DNA from: JAPOXR01 sp965199765
Lineage (GTDB): Bacteria; Pseudomonadota; Alphaproteobacteria; Rhodobacterales; Rhodobacteraceae
Reading direction: 5' to 3'
Length of the DNA stretch: 64,000 nt
Assembly: GCA_965199765.1 (NCBI GenBank)
Contig: CBDATC010000001.1
Coordinates: 992,001 to 1,056,000 of the forward strand
Positions 38,101 through 46,220 of the stretch are shown piece after piece. The position numbers and the translations under genes are program-made. The first letter of the stretch is position 1, and each line of letters starts with the position of its first letter. The notes beneath the pieces were generated by a model that was not told the origin of the DNA, made no database searches, and saw only the letters and a program-made list of their open reading frames with translations.

Positions 38101-40055
38101 CCGGCGAGCGGAAGCCGTACGGCAGAATCTGCCTGACCGACACCTTCCAGATGACCGAGGAAGCCGAAGACATGATCGCCCGGCAGCTCGAGGACAATTC
38201 GCGGCGGCGGACCGAGCAGATGGATGCGGACATCGACGTGATCGTCGGCAACCCGCCCTGGAACGTCGGAAAGTCCGGCCCGAAATACAGCGGGCTGCGG
38301 CGGCGCATCGAGGAAACTTATGCGAGGAAATCGATAGTCGCCAACAAAAACAGCCTCTACGACAGCTACAAGATGGCGGTCCGCTGGGCATCCGACCGCA
38401 TCGGCGGGAGCGGCGTCGTCGGCTTCGTCACCAACGGCTCCTGGATCGACGGCAACGCCGAATCAGGCCTCCGCGCCTGTCTGGCGGAGGAATTCACCGC
38501 GGTTCATGTTGTCAATTTGAGAGGAAACGCATATACATCAGGGGAGCTGCGGAGAAAGGAAAAGGACAACGTATTCGGCGGAGGAACAAAAACCACCGTC
38601 AGCGTCTTCTTCCTGGTCAAGAACCCCGCCGCGCGGCATCAAGGCTGCCGGATCCTCTATCACGACATCGGCGATTATCTGACGCGCGGGCAGAAGATCG
38701 AAAAAATCGCCGCGGCGAAATCAATAGCCGGACTTGACGGCTGGGAAACGATCGAGCCTTCCGCCCGGCACGGCTGGATCAACAAGCGGGAAGAAGGGTT
38801 CGAAAAGCTGCTGCCGCTGGGCTCAAAGGAAGTCAAAGCCGGAAGACCCGGCGGCGGGACGGCGGTGTTCCAGCTGTTCAGCGGTGGAATGAAGACTGGC
38901 CGGGATGCCTATCTGTATAATTTCTCGCGCGCCGCCTGCGAAGCCAGCGCCCGGAAAGCGACAGAGCGCTATAGGGCGGCGCTGAACGAACTGCAGACCC
39001 CGGGAGCTCCGGCCGATCTGACCGAATTGACCGCCCGGCACAGCCGCGGACTGCATTGGGAAGACGGTCTCAGACAGACACTGAAACGGCAAACGCCTGT
39101 TGAATTCGATTCCCGACACATCCGACCGGCCCAGTACCGGCCGTTCGTCCCAACAAACTGCTATGCCGATTTCAAGCTGATAAGTAGGCGATACCAGCAG
39201 CACCGCATCTTCCCCCGCGCCGGCGCCGTCAATCAGGCCATCTGCGTGACTGGAATCGGATCGACCAAGCCGTTTTCCGCGCTCATGGTCGACGGATTGC
39301 CCGATCTGGAGTGCATTTCAAAGTGTCAGTGCTTTCCCCGCTACCGGTTCGCCGAGGCGGCGGCGGAAGACGGACTGGCGCTCGAACGGGAAACCGCCGA
39401 CGGTTCCGGCCTTGTCCGCATCGACAACATCACCGACGAAGCCCTCGCTCTGTTCCGGTCGCGCTGCGGCGATTCATCGATCACCAAAGACGATGTCTTC
39501 TACTACGCCTACGGCGCGCTCCACGCGCCGGATTTCAGGGAAGCGTTCCGCAGCGCTCTCGCCAAGGAGCTGCCCGCGGTTCCGCTGGCCGGGGATTTCC
39601 ATGCCTTCGCGCAGGCGGGGCGCAGGCTGGCCGAGCTGCACACCGGCTATGGGAGCTGCGAGGAATTCCCGCTTGAACTGCGCTTCTCGGGAACCGGCGG
39701 TCCGCAGCCGCATCATTTCCAATTGACCCGGAAGGGCATGAAATTCTCCGGCAGGCGCCCGGACCTGGACAAATCCGTCCTGATCGTCAACGACTTCATC
39801 AGCCTTGCCGGAATCCCCGAAGCCGCGCATGCATACGAGGTGAACGGCAAAACCCCGCTCGGCTGGCTGATCGACCGGTACAAAATCTCCACCGATAAAA
39901 AAAGCGGGATCGTCAATGACGCCAACGGATGGTTCGACAGGCCCGAGGACCTGATCCCGGCGATCAGGCGCATCGTCCATGTCAGCGTCCGCACGGCGGA
40001 AATCGTCAGCGGACTGCCCGCATCCCTGCCCGGCGGAAACCGGACGGCGGACTGA
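35124..40055 (+). CDS. Single-chain type ISP restriction-modification enzyme
   Basis: A 1643-residue protein with all activities of a type ISP enzyme in order. An Mrr-like nuclease has RGIDLVAG (about 73) and AIQCKFR (about 92). A superfamily 2 helicase/translocase follows with ACGAGKTLTSL (about 208), CDEAHRT (about 335) and AVGRVMRKAEG. An N6-adenine methyltransferase has DPFTGTGTFIA (about 935) and VGNPPWN (about 1042). The last 400 residues are the target-recognition part. Length is normal for LlaBIII-like enzymes. I start at the ATG at 35124, with GGAGAG just upstream, not at 35034. The gene is much richer in G+C than the core and sits between inverted repeats. It should cut unmethylated phage DNA. 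Confidence 0.9.
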   Translation: MNERERSLGSADVLKAKLGEWAEAADAQSRHVGTAFERLCIFFLANDRIQSTQLTDPRPYADWAGERGLDKDDRGIDLVAGVRDSGGKFAAIQCKFRRAGGVIAQSEIDSFIAASDRPEFVQRILIETSGREWSANAMRRLAEVDPLVRHMGLRSLIDSELDWGGYFATGEAEFTTVPPKPRRHQLDAVEAITDGLADPGSRGKVLMACGAGKTLTSLRAAERIAGNGGRVLYLVPSLALMSQTIHAWFRDKECGMRPFAVCSDARTGRRLRQDDSTDIPVSDLALPATTDAARLAEKASAPFPGMTVVFSTYQSAAVLEEAQKRHGLPRFDLAVCDEAHRTAGISRRDTPSAFTLIHDDSAVGADRRLYMTATAKVWAESAKRKAANAPPERAVSLCSMDDGRIFGQTLFEFDFHAALDGNLLSDYHVVILTVPSSAAAGVLARSGRTDDGQTRLEEAGLMLGCWRALAKIDSEKFPDTDRKPMSRAIAFCGSINESKRFKERFNGFAETYKQMIGGMEPDGAMPAALAEHVDGTFHAESRARLLSWLDNPEEGECRVLSNARCLAEGVDVPALDALLFMQPRKSQIEVVQAVGRVMRKAEGKQRGYVILPVVVPDNADPDGIFEHSEQWKKVWQMVNAIRSHDEGFDAQINLMETGQEPNKLSIITVSQWRDPAGEARGSDGWFDGGGDEAGDRTRGAEVPTMDTVEDERQRQALLKAIGVKLVEKCGNRKYWEEWAGDVARIAQAHIDRITALVTPGDDRDEDVEAAAELFGELLRELRDDINPAISRGQAIEMLAQHTVTLPVFAALFKRDRDETHGGEQLKFLDQSPVGRALEMFLDVIKPRVDIETESLGDFYRSVERRVEAAAGDGAGRQKIISELYDKFFRSAFSETSKALGIVYTPVEIVDFTLHSVQHILRSEFGRSMADENVHIMDPFTGTGTFIARLMQPGLLDAEALRRKYPAEIHANEIVLLAYYIASVNIQEAYAAATGERKPYGRICLTDTFQMTEEAEDMIARQLEDNSRRRTEQMDADIDVIVGNPPWNVGKSGPKYSGLRRRIEETYARKSIVANKNSLYDSYKMAVRWASDRIGGSGVVGFVTNGSWIDGNAESGLRACLAEEFTAVHVVNLRGNAYTSGELRRKEKDNVFGGGTKTTVSVFFLVKNPAARHQGCRILYHDIGDYLTRGQKIEKIAAAKSIAGLDGWETIEPSARHGWINKREEGFEKLLPLGSKEVKAGRPGGGTAVFQLFSGGMKTGRDAYLYNFSRAACEASARKATERYRAALNELQTPGAPADLTELTARHSRGLHWEDGLRQTLKRQTPVEFDSRHIRPAQYRPFVPTNCYADFKLISRRYQQHRIFPRAGAVNQAICVTGIGSTKPFSALMVDGLPDLECISKCQCFPRYRFAEAAAEDGLALERETADGSGLVRIDNITDEALALFRSRCGDSSITKDDVFYYAYGALHAPDFREAFRSALAKELPAVPLAGDFHAFAQAGRRLAELHTGYGSCEEFPLELRFSGTGGPQPHHFQLTRKGMKFSGRRPDLDKSVLIVNDFISLAGIPEAAHAYEVNGKTPLGWLIDRYKISTDKKSGIVNDANGWFDRPEDLIPAIRRIVHVSVRTAEIVSGLPASLPGGNRTAD

Positions 40056-40064
40056 GAGACGCTC

Positions 40065-40232
40065 ATGAAAATCGCCCGCCGCATCGCACGGTCCAGGGAG
40101 TCGGGAACCGCGAGAATCGCCCGCTTGGCCGCCGGCCTGGAAAAGCAGGGGGCGGAAATCCTGAAGCTGAATGTCGGCGAGCCGGATTTCGACACGCCGG
40201 AACACATCGCCGAAGCGGCAAGGCGGGCGAGG
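40065..40232 (+). pseudogene. Aspartate-type aminotransferase, N-terminal fragment
   Basis: Nine bases after the restriction gene stop, an ATG opens a frame reading MKIARRIARSRESGTARIA, AAGLEKQGAEILKLNVGEP and DFDTPEHIAEAARRA. This is the first 55 residues of an AspC-type (class I) aminotransferase. The match stops near 40232, where DNA of a vapC gene on the other strand begins. The rest of the open frame (to 40406) is antisense to vapC and meaningless. A deletion or illegitimate join explains it. Confidence 0.65.
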
Positions 40233-40383
40233 CTGTCGAGCACCTCCCAGACGGTGATGGAGCGAGGCCGAGGCCGTCATCGGAGATCGAATCCAGAAAG
40301 GCAACGACCTGCGGCTCCGGTCGGGGCCGCATCATTTCCGAGACGACATTTGTATCTATCAACCACGTCAGCGGAGCGGTCAT
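40225..40383 (-). pseudogene. VapC-type PIN-domain toxin, frameshifted and truncated
   Basis: From the ATG at 40383 the frame reads MTAPLTWLIDTNVVSEMMRP and RPEPQVVAFLDSISDDGLGL, the start of a PIN-domain ribonuclease with its first metal-binding aspartate (LIDTN). After GLGLA one base is missing; in the shifted frame the text continues ITVWEVLDSLARLAA before it meets the aminotransferase fragment. The three remaining acidic residues are lost, so the toxin is dead. Its ATG overlaps the antitoxin stop (ATGA), the usual arrangement. Confidence 0.7.
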
Positions 40384-40553
40384 TCCGTGTCCTTGTCGGA
40401 GAATGACAGCGGTCTGTAGCCGCATCGAACCGTGTGCGGAAGCTCGACGTCGTGATCCTCTCCGAAATACCGCGCAAAGGCCTCGGACGGCTTCGGCCGG
40501 CGTTCCGTCTTCGTACGCTTCTCGTGGATCAGGCGGCGGACCAGCTCGTCCAT
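40380..40553 (-). CDS. VapB-like antitoxin
   Basis: A 57-residue protein starting MDELVRRLIHEKRTKTERRP and ending in an acidic-aromatic tail (FGEDHDVELPHTVRCGY, then LSFSDKDTE). The size, a charged N-terminal half, the AGAGAGGA ribosome site seven bases before the ATG, and the 4-base overlap with the vapC remnant identify it as the antitoxin of that pair. No named DNA-binding fold is clear. Because the toxin is broken, this may be an orphan antitoxin, able to neutralise related toxins elsewhere. Confidence 0.6.
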   Translation of the reverse strand: MDELVRRLIHEKRTKTERRPKPSEAFARYFGEDHDVELPHTVRCGYRPLSFSDKDTE

Positions 40554-40586
40554 TGTCAGTCCTCTCTGTCTGAAAGGAACCACCGG

Positions 40587-40612
40587 CAAATGCAAATGTG
40601 CGAAAGATTCTG
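40587..40612 (+). repeat. 26-bp inverted repeat, right copy
   Basis: Exact reverse complement of 34238-34263. The sequence after it (GGACATTGCC) continues the similarity to the ends of the 137-bp repeats at 8.7 and 30.6 kb, which share TGCGAAAGATTCTGGACA or a close variant. Confidence 0.8.
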
Positions 40613-40826
40613 GACATTGCCCAGCAGATTTTGAAAACCGACCTCCGTGTCTTAACCGGCAATCCAAATCCCAAAAAACCCATAAGTTGCGCATGTCGCC
40701 TGACGAATTCAGGAGTATCTCCCAAAATGGATTCAAAAGCTCTCAGTGATTCCGTTCAGGCCTTCCTTCTCCGGACAAAATTTCGGATGCGGCCTGTCTC
40801 AGGATTCAGAATGCGGTTGAGAGGAT

Positions 40827-41762
40827 TCATTGATGAATGCAATCCTTGAAAATCTCCTGCAATTCATCATTAGCTTCCAGTGAAGCAAACAGAGATTTCA
40901 ATGGCTTCGGGTCGCCAACGAATTCTGTGTTCGGAGGCAACACCCTTCTCCACGCCGGGTCATCCTTCAGCATCGCTAGATAGGCTTTGGTGCCGTGAAT
41001 TGTTCCGTACCCGGCTATCACCTCACGCAAATGATCAATCGCCGCATCCAGAACGCGCGCGTTTTTGGACCGCCCTCTGATACGATGTTTAACGGCTGGC
41101 GCCGTCACATTGGCGGTTGCCGAGATGCATCCCCAGCCACCGGCTATTAAGTTTCTGTTCGCAAAGATTTCAGTGCCCGAAAACGCCGCAAAACCGGGAA
41201 ACGCTTTCAAAAATTTCAGAGTGTAGTCAAAGTCTCCCGCACTATCTTTCAGACCGACGAACAGGCCGGGAAACGCATCCCGAAGCCGAGCAACCAAAGG
41301 CACGGTGATCGCTACATCTGAAAACATCGGAATGTGGTATAGAAAAAGCTGAGGGCGGCTCGATTTCAGATCCTCGGCTATGGCGGAAAAATACGCGAAA
41401 AGGCCGTCTTCGGATGGGTTGCTGTAGTAAAATGGCGGCAGAAGCAGCAAGCCGCCAGCACCGCCTTCAATGGCAGCCCGGGAAAGCTTCAGTGTATCGT
41501 CGATTGACGTGCTGCCTGTTCCTATGATCATCCGACTCATCGGCAGCCCGCTCTCGGAGAGAAAACGAATGATTTTCAATCGCATTTCATGACCGATGGA
41601 GTTGGCTTCACCGGTTGTCCCGAGCGGCGCTAACCCGTCGCATCCATGGTCCAACAGCCATTGGCAATGACTCGCATATCGGGCCCAGTCGGGCTTAAAG
41701 TCCTCGTCGAACGGGGTTGCGACCGCCGCGTATACGCCTTTGGGCACCGAGACTTGATCCAT
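40827..41762 (-). CDS. DapA-family lyase/aldolase
   Basis: A 311-residue TIM-barrel enzyme of the dihydrodipicolinate synthase / N-acetylneuraminate lyase family. GTTGEANSIG is the pyruvate carboxylate loop, YHIPMF supplies the tyrosine and GLKDSAGD the Schiff-base lysine. The ending ANDELQEIFKDCI is normal. True lysine DapA is unlikely, since the gene sits in a catabolic region; cleavage or formation of a 2-oxo acid with pyruvate is expected. GTG at 41783 is an alternative start; I prefer the ATG at 41762 with AAAGAG upstream. It is transcribed with or after the amine oxidase gene, 286 bases away. Confidence 0.88.
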   Translation of the reverse strand: MDQVSVPKGVYAAVATPFDEDFKPDWARYASHCQWLLDHGCDGLAPLGTTGEANSIGHEMRLKIIRFLSESGLPMSRMIIGTGSTSIDDTLKLSRAAIEGGAGGLLLLPPFYYSNPSEDGLFAYFSAIAEDLKSSRPQLFLYHIPMFSDVAITVPLVARLRDAFPGLFVGLKDSAGDFDYTLKFLKAFPGFAAFSGTEIFANRNLIAGGWGCISATANVTAPAVKHRIRGRSKNARVLDAAIDHLREVIAGYGTIHGTKAYLAMLKDDPAWRRVLPPNTEFVGDPKPLKSLFASLEANDELQEIFKDCIHQ

Positions 41763-42048
41763 TACAAAACTCTTTGTCTGCACTGTGTAGTGATGCGGAA
41801 CTAATGGGATTAAATCAGATACTCAAGCATCCCCGAAACAATCAATCACGCATATGCACCGGTCCCTCACCTAAGTCTGTCAATTCACTGCGGACAAACC
41901 CGCCTGATACCGTGAGTGTCATCAGATGAAAGCGGCTGGCTGCGTTTGACATCTGCAGCCGCAAGACCTGCGACGGTTTGAAACAACTTTTTCCCTGTGA
42001 TCTGTCCGCATAACGATTTTCTACCCGCTGCGGACTTTCGCCTGCCGA

Positions 42049-43113
42049 TCAGTGATTGATTTTCATCACCGCTTCCGGGTGCAGTTCAACAGGGATTTCG
42101 TCTTTACTCTGCAAAACCAGATCAGCCATCACCTCCCCGACTTTCGGCGCCAGCCCGAAACCGATCTTAAACCCGCCATTGGCAATAAAATGGCCGCTTC
42201 GGCCCGGAAAAGGCCCCAATATTGGAGCTCTTGTCGCTGATCGAGGCCGAATGCCTGCCCACGTCGCAACGACCGGTGCATTGCGTAAAGCAGGAATCTC
42301 GGTTTTCACTCGAGTAATCATAGAGTTAATGACCGGGCCGGATACTTCGGCGTTTTCGAAGTGCCTTTCGGAGGTGGAGCCAATTGCAACATGACCGCCG
42401 CGGTGAGGAACAGCATAGATTCCGTCCGAATAGATTTGAGGTTTGTCCCCGGCTTGGTATGCCAGCAGCGCGGCCTGGCCCTTTTCACCGCAGCCAACAT
42501 CATGTCCCACCAGCTCGCCGAGAGCAGTGAGTCCAGCAAAACCAGTCGTGTGAATGGTAAGATCTGCACCCTGCGGGTGTGATGACTGTTCGATAATTTG
42601 TCCATCCAACGCTTCAATTGCGACGGCAAGACATTGAAGAGCCTTGCGAGGCGCAATTCGTGCGGAGAGTGTATCTCGAATGACCAACCCCGAAGAAGAA
42701 ACCGGAGCCCAGTGCGTGTCGGCGGTTTCAATTGTCCACTCGGCCAGATCACCCCAACGAAGTTTAGCAGCGTTTGCCCGTTTCTGTGCCAGCATCAATG
42801 CCCGTTCATTTGCGATCGGCTGAACGCGGCCGCAGCGCTCGAATTCTGGATCCATCCTCCCGATGATTTGAGCTTCGCGCCACCATTCTTCGGCCATCAG
42901 CAGGCTGTCCAATTGGAACTGCTTTTTGGAGTTCCAAGCCTCTGGCGTGTGAGGAGCAAGCGCACCCAGAATTCCGCCGCTTGCTCCCGAACCGATTTTG
43001 CATTGTTCAATCACTCTGACTTTTACCCCGCGTTTAGCGCATGCAAACGCGGTGGCGAGTCCGAAAATCCCTGCACCGATTATCTCAATGTCTGCGGATG
43101 CTGTGGTTTTCAT
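42049..43113 (-). CDS. FAD-dependent amine/glycine oxidase (DadA/ThiO-like)
   Basis: A 354-residue flavoenzyme of the D-amino-acid oxidase family. The dinucleotide-binding motif is IEIIGAGIFGLATAFACAKR, followed by VIEQ and GSGASGGILGALAPH. The C-terminal flavin loop is THE-like TWAGIRPRSATRAPILGPFP and GHFIANGGFKIGFGLAP. These oxidise amino groups with oxygen or quinone as acceptor. The substrate is unknown. It is divergent from tcuA across 270 bases that must hold both promoters; I see no clear operator there. Confidence 0.85.
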   Translation of the reverse strand: MKTTASADIEIIGAGIFGLATAFACAKRGVKVRVIEQCKIGSGASGGILGALAPHTPEAWNSKKQFQLDSLLMAEEWWREAQIIGRMDPEFERCGRVQPIANERALMLAQKRANAAKLRWGDLAEWTIETADTHWAPVSSSGLVIRDTLSARIAPRKALQCLAVAIEALDGQIIEQSSHPQGADLTIHTTGFAGLTALGELVGHDVGCGEKGQAALLAYQAGDKPQIYSDGIYAVPHRGGHVAIGSTSERHFENAEVSGPVINSMITRVKTEIPALRNAPVVATWAGIRPRSATRAPILGPFPGRSGHFIANGGFKIGFGLAPKVGEVMADLVLQSKDEIPVELHPEAVMKINH

Positions 43114-43383
43114 ATGGAGAGACCGTTATTTTCGCGGAAATTCCAGATGCGGATAAAGACTATTGTCCGCTCATGATACAGGCTTCGGAAATTGCTTCTC
43201 AAATCGGCTTCCGATTTTGCCAAAAAAATGACACACATCCGCAATGAATATGCCGCTTTTTCACTTGCTGCAGAATGCACTAAAGTTAGTTCACCTGAAA
43301 GTCAGAATTCTGTGTCATCAAAATTTGAAGACAATCAAATGCTGTGCAGAACCGGCTAAAGTCTGCAGCGCTGACCGTATTGT

Positions 43384-44781
43384 ATGACAGCATCGCTTGG
43401 GAAAACCGACTGGGATGTCATCGTTGTTGGCGGCGGCAATGCAGCGATCTGCGCTGCGATCACCGCAGCAGAAGCACGAGCCTCCGTTTTGCTTCTTGAA
43501 TGCGCGCCAAAATCATTGCGCGGCGGCAATTCGCGCCACACCAGAAATATCAGATGCATGCACAAGGGCGCAGCTCATCCGCTTGAAGGAGCATATGCCG
43601 AGCAAGAGTTTATGGATGATTTGCTGCAAGTCTCGGACAACAACACCGACGTGCGGCTGGCCCGCATGGTCATTCACAATTCACAGGAATGTTTGACATG
43701 GATGAAGCTGCGCGGAGTTCATTTCCAATCGGCGCTGACGGGCACTCTTTCACTGAACCGAACCAACGCGTTTTTCCTTGGCGGCGGAAAGGCGCTCCTT
43801 AACGCCTACTATCGCAGAGCGGAATCGCTCGGCGTTACGGTTGCATACGATTGCGAAGTGACCGAGGTGCAAATCAGTCAGCGGAAGTTTACAGCGGTAT
43901 CCGGAACGCGAAATGGTGTGGAGTTTCATTGCTCAGGTCATGCGGTTGTGCTGGCTTCCGGTGGATTCCAAGCCGACTTGGACTGGCTTGAGAGCGAATG
44001 GGGGTCTGCTGCGCGGAACTTTTGGGTGCGCGGAACACCTTTTAACAAAGGACGCGTTCTTCGTAACATGATTGATCAGGACGCAATGACTGTAGGCGAT
44101 CCCACTCAATGCCATTCGGTTGCGATCGACGGCAATGCTCCGCGGTTCGACGGTGGAATTGTTTCCCGTGTGGATTGCATACCTTTCTCCGTTACGGTCA
44201 ATCGAAACGCTAGGCGCTTCTATGATGAAGGCGAAGATCTTTGGCCGAAACGTTACGCCATCTGGGGACGGTTGGTCGCCGCGCAGCCCGATCAACAGGC
44301 TTTCGCGATCATTGATTCAAAGAGCGACGGATTGTTTATGCCGTCCGCATTCCGGCCAACCCAGGCAAACAGCATTGAAGAGCTCGGAAACGCTCTCGGA
44401 TTGCCGACCTCAGCCCTCAAACGGACAATTGACCGGTTCAATGCCAGCTGTCCCAATGGCGAATTCCGACCAACCGAAAAGGATGGCCTCGCGACCCGCG
44501 GCATTACCCCGGCAAAGAGCAACTGGGCGCGGCGAATTGAAGAGCCACCGTTTCAGGCCTATGCACTGCGTCCGGGGATAACTTTCACCTATATGGGGCT
44601 TCAGGTCGACGACCGCGCGCGTGTTCAAACAAACAAAGGCAATGCGTACGATAACATTTGGGCCGCCGGAGAAATCATGGCGGGATCGGTTCTCAGACAG
44701 GGATACCTCGCTGGATTCGGAATGACCATTGGAACGGTGTTCGGTCGGATAGCGGGAAAGGAAGCCGCAGCCTATGTCTGA
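43384..44781 (+). CDS. tcuA: Tricarballylate dehydrogenase-like flavoprotein
   Basis: A 465-residue FAD enzyme of the succinate dehydrogenase/fumarate reductase flavoprotein family. The FAD motif is DVIVVGGGNAAICAAITAAE, with GGNSRHTRNIRC after it, and the C-terminal cofactor segment is DNIWAAGEIMAGSVLRQGYL. These fit TcuA, which oxidises tricarballylate to cis-aconitate. It overlaps tcuB by eight bases, the known pairing in Salmonella-type tcu operons. A relative with another tricarboxylate substrate is possible. Confidence 0.88.
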   Translation: MTASLGKTDWDVIVVGGGNAAICAAITAAEARASVLLLECAPKSLRGGNSRHTRNIRCMHKGAAHPLEGAYAEQEFMDDLLQVSDNNTDVRLARMVIHNSQECLTWMKLRGVHFQSALTGTLSLNRTNAFFLGGGKALLNAYYRRAESLGVTVAYDCEVTEVQISQRKFTAVSGTRNGVEFHCSGHAVVLASGGFQADLDWLESEWGSAARNFWVRGTPFNKGRVLRNMIDQDAMTVGDPTQCHSVAIDGNAPRFDGGIVSRVDCIPFSVTVNRNARRFYDEGEDLWPKRYAIWGRLVAAQPDQQAFAIIDSKSDGLFMPSAFRPTQANSIEELGNALGLPTSALKRTIDRFNASCPNGEFRPTEKDGLATRGITPAKSNWARRIEEPPFQAYALRPGITFTYMGLQVDDRARVQTNKGNAYDNIWAAGEIMAGSVLRQGYLAGFGMTIGTVFGRIAGKEAAAYV

Positions 44782-45859
44782 AGAAGTGACTGCAAAGCAG
44801 CGCGAAGCGGAGCGCCAAATCCGAATTTGCAACGCGTGCCGCTACTGCGAGGGTTATTGTTCGGTGTTTCCAGCGGCGTTCTCTATGAGCGAACCGGATG
44901 CCGGCGACATTACTTTTCTTGCCAATCTTTGCCACAACTGCCGCGGCTGTCACTACGCCTGCCAATACACTGAACCGCACGAATTCAATTTGAACCTGCC
45001 GAACGCTCTTGCTGAAGTGCGGACCGAGAGCTGGACTAATTTTGTGCAGCCTAGCGGACTGACGCGCTTATTTCAAAGACACGGGATTGCAGCCGCGGCG
45101 GCGCTTACTGTTGGGGTTGCTGTTCTTTTCTTGGCGGTTCAGTTCCTTGATAACCGAGATGGTGATGGATTTTACGCCTATCTCAGCCACTCGGCCATGG
45201 TATCAATATTTGTTCCAGCGTTTCTGCTGCCGATTTTTGCGGCGCTTTTAGGCGTCCGTCGATTCTGGAAATACACGCATGGCGCCGCGATCGGAATGCG
45301 AACCATTCTGACGGCTGTTCGGGACGCTGCTGATCTTCGAAACTTGGCCGGAGGCCATGGCGAGGGATGCAATTTTGAACATGGCGATCGGTTTAGCAAT
45401 CATCGCCGCTACGCGCACCAAGCCACACTTTACGGATTCTTGCTTTGTCTCGCTTCAACCCTGAGCGGCTCGATCATGCATTATGTGTTTGATCTTCAAG
45501 CGCCTTACGGCTTTGTAAGCCCACCGAAGCTGCTGGGAGTTCCGGGTGGAGTTCTTCTTCTTATCGGCGCGTTGTGGCTAGCTCGGTTGAAGCTAATAGC
45601 CGACAAGAATCTTGGAAACCGCGCCAACTGGGGGTCGGAAATGGCGTTCATTTTACTGCTGGCATTTATCAGCGCCAGTGGCTTGGCCCTTTATGCGGCA
45701 ACGGATACCGCGCTGGTCCCGACTTTGCTGGCTTTGCATTTGGGCAGCGTTCTCGCCTTCTTCTTGACGTTGCCCTACACTAAAATGGTGCATGGGTTTT
45801 TCCGATTTGCCGCATTGCTGAGAGAAGCCCAGCTCAGAGAAACCACTCGGTCAGGTTAA
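44774..45859 (+). CDS. tcuB: TcuB iron-sulfur membrane electron carrier
   Basis: A 361-residue partner of TcuA that takes electrons from the reduced flavoprotein to the quinone pool. Two cysteine clusters sit at the N-terminus: ICNACRYCEGYCSVFP and LCHNCRGCHYACQYTEPHEF, each able to bind a 4Fe-4S centre. About six membrane helices follow, with histidines that may carry haem (ATLYGFLLCLASTLSGSIMH, ALHLGSVLAFFLTLPYTKMV). Length and order agree with TcuB/CitB. It is cotranslated with tcuA. Confidence 0.88.
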   Translation: MSEEVTAKQREAERQIRICNACRYCEGYCSVFPAAFSMSEPDAGDITFLANLCHNCRGCHYACQYTEPHEFNLNLPNALAEVRTESWTNFVQPSGLTRLFQRHGIAAAAALTVGVAVLFLAVQFLDNRDGDGFYAYLSHSAMVSIFVPAFLLPIFAALLGVRRFWKYTHGAAIGMRTILTAVRDAADLRNLAGGHGEGCNFEHGDRFSNHRRYAHQATLYGFLLCLASTLSGSIMHYVFDLQAPYGFVSPPKLLGVPGGVLLLIGALWLARLKLIADKNLGNRANWGSEMAFILLLAFISASGLALYAATDTALVPTLLALHLGSVLAFFLTLPYTKMVHGFFRFAALLREAQLRETTRSG

Positions 45860-45867
45860 ACCCGTTA

Positions 45868-45906
45868 GAACCGGCGCCCCGTCAGCGTATCGTTCGGTTC
45901 CTTTCT
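45868..45906 (+). terminator. Possible terminator of tcuAB
   Basis: GAACCG (45868-45873) can pair with CGGTTC (45895-45900), directly followed by CTTTCT. The loop is long and the T-run interrupted, so this is a weak candidate. I see no gene from here to 46220. Confidence 0.3.
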
Positions 45907-46220
45907 GTGGTGATGCTGCGAAGAAGGGCCGCTTCTTTGCATTTGCACCAAATCTAAATTGTTATCGTCATAGGGGAGACATGTTCTTCAATCCCTCTGG
46001 GAATTGGTGTGCGCTGACTCTCCACCTCATATTCCAAAGCAATGGTTCGCAATTTTGCAGCGAACAGTTTCAACCCCATCTGCCTCAATTGCTTGTGATG
46101 CAAACCTTGCTGGAAGAATAATTTTTGACACAGTCATTTCTGGTCCGTCAGCGATCCCAAGGCATCAAGTCAGTGAACGCAGAGCGAAAGCATCAGCTGA
46201 ACTCCCGGGAAAAACAATGT

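Noticed and set aside
34200..40660. Target-site duplication outside the 26-bp inverted repeats
   Set aside because: The bases directly outside (GTAT on the left, GGAC on the right) do not match, so insertion by simple transposition is not shown.
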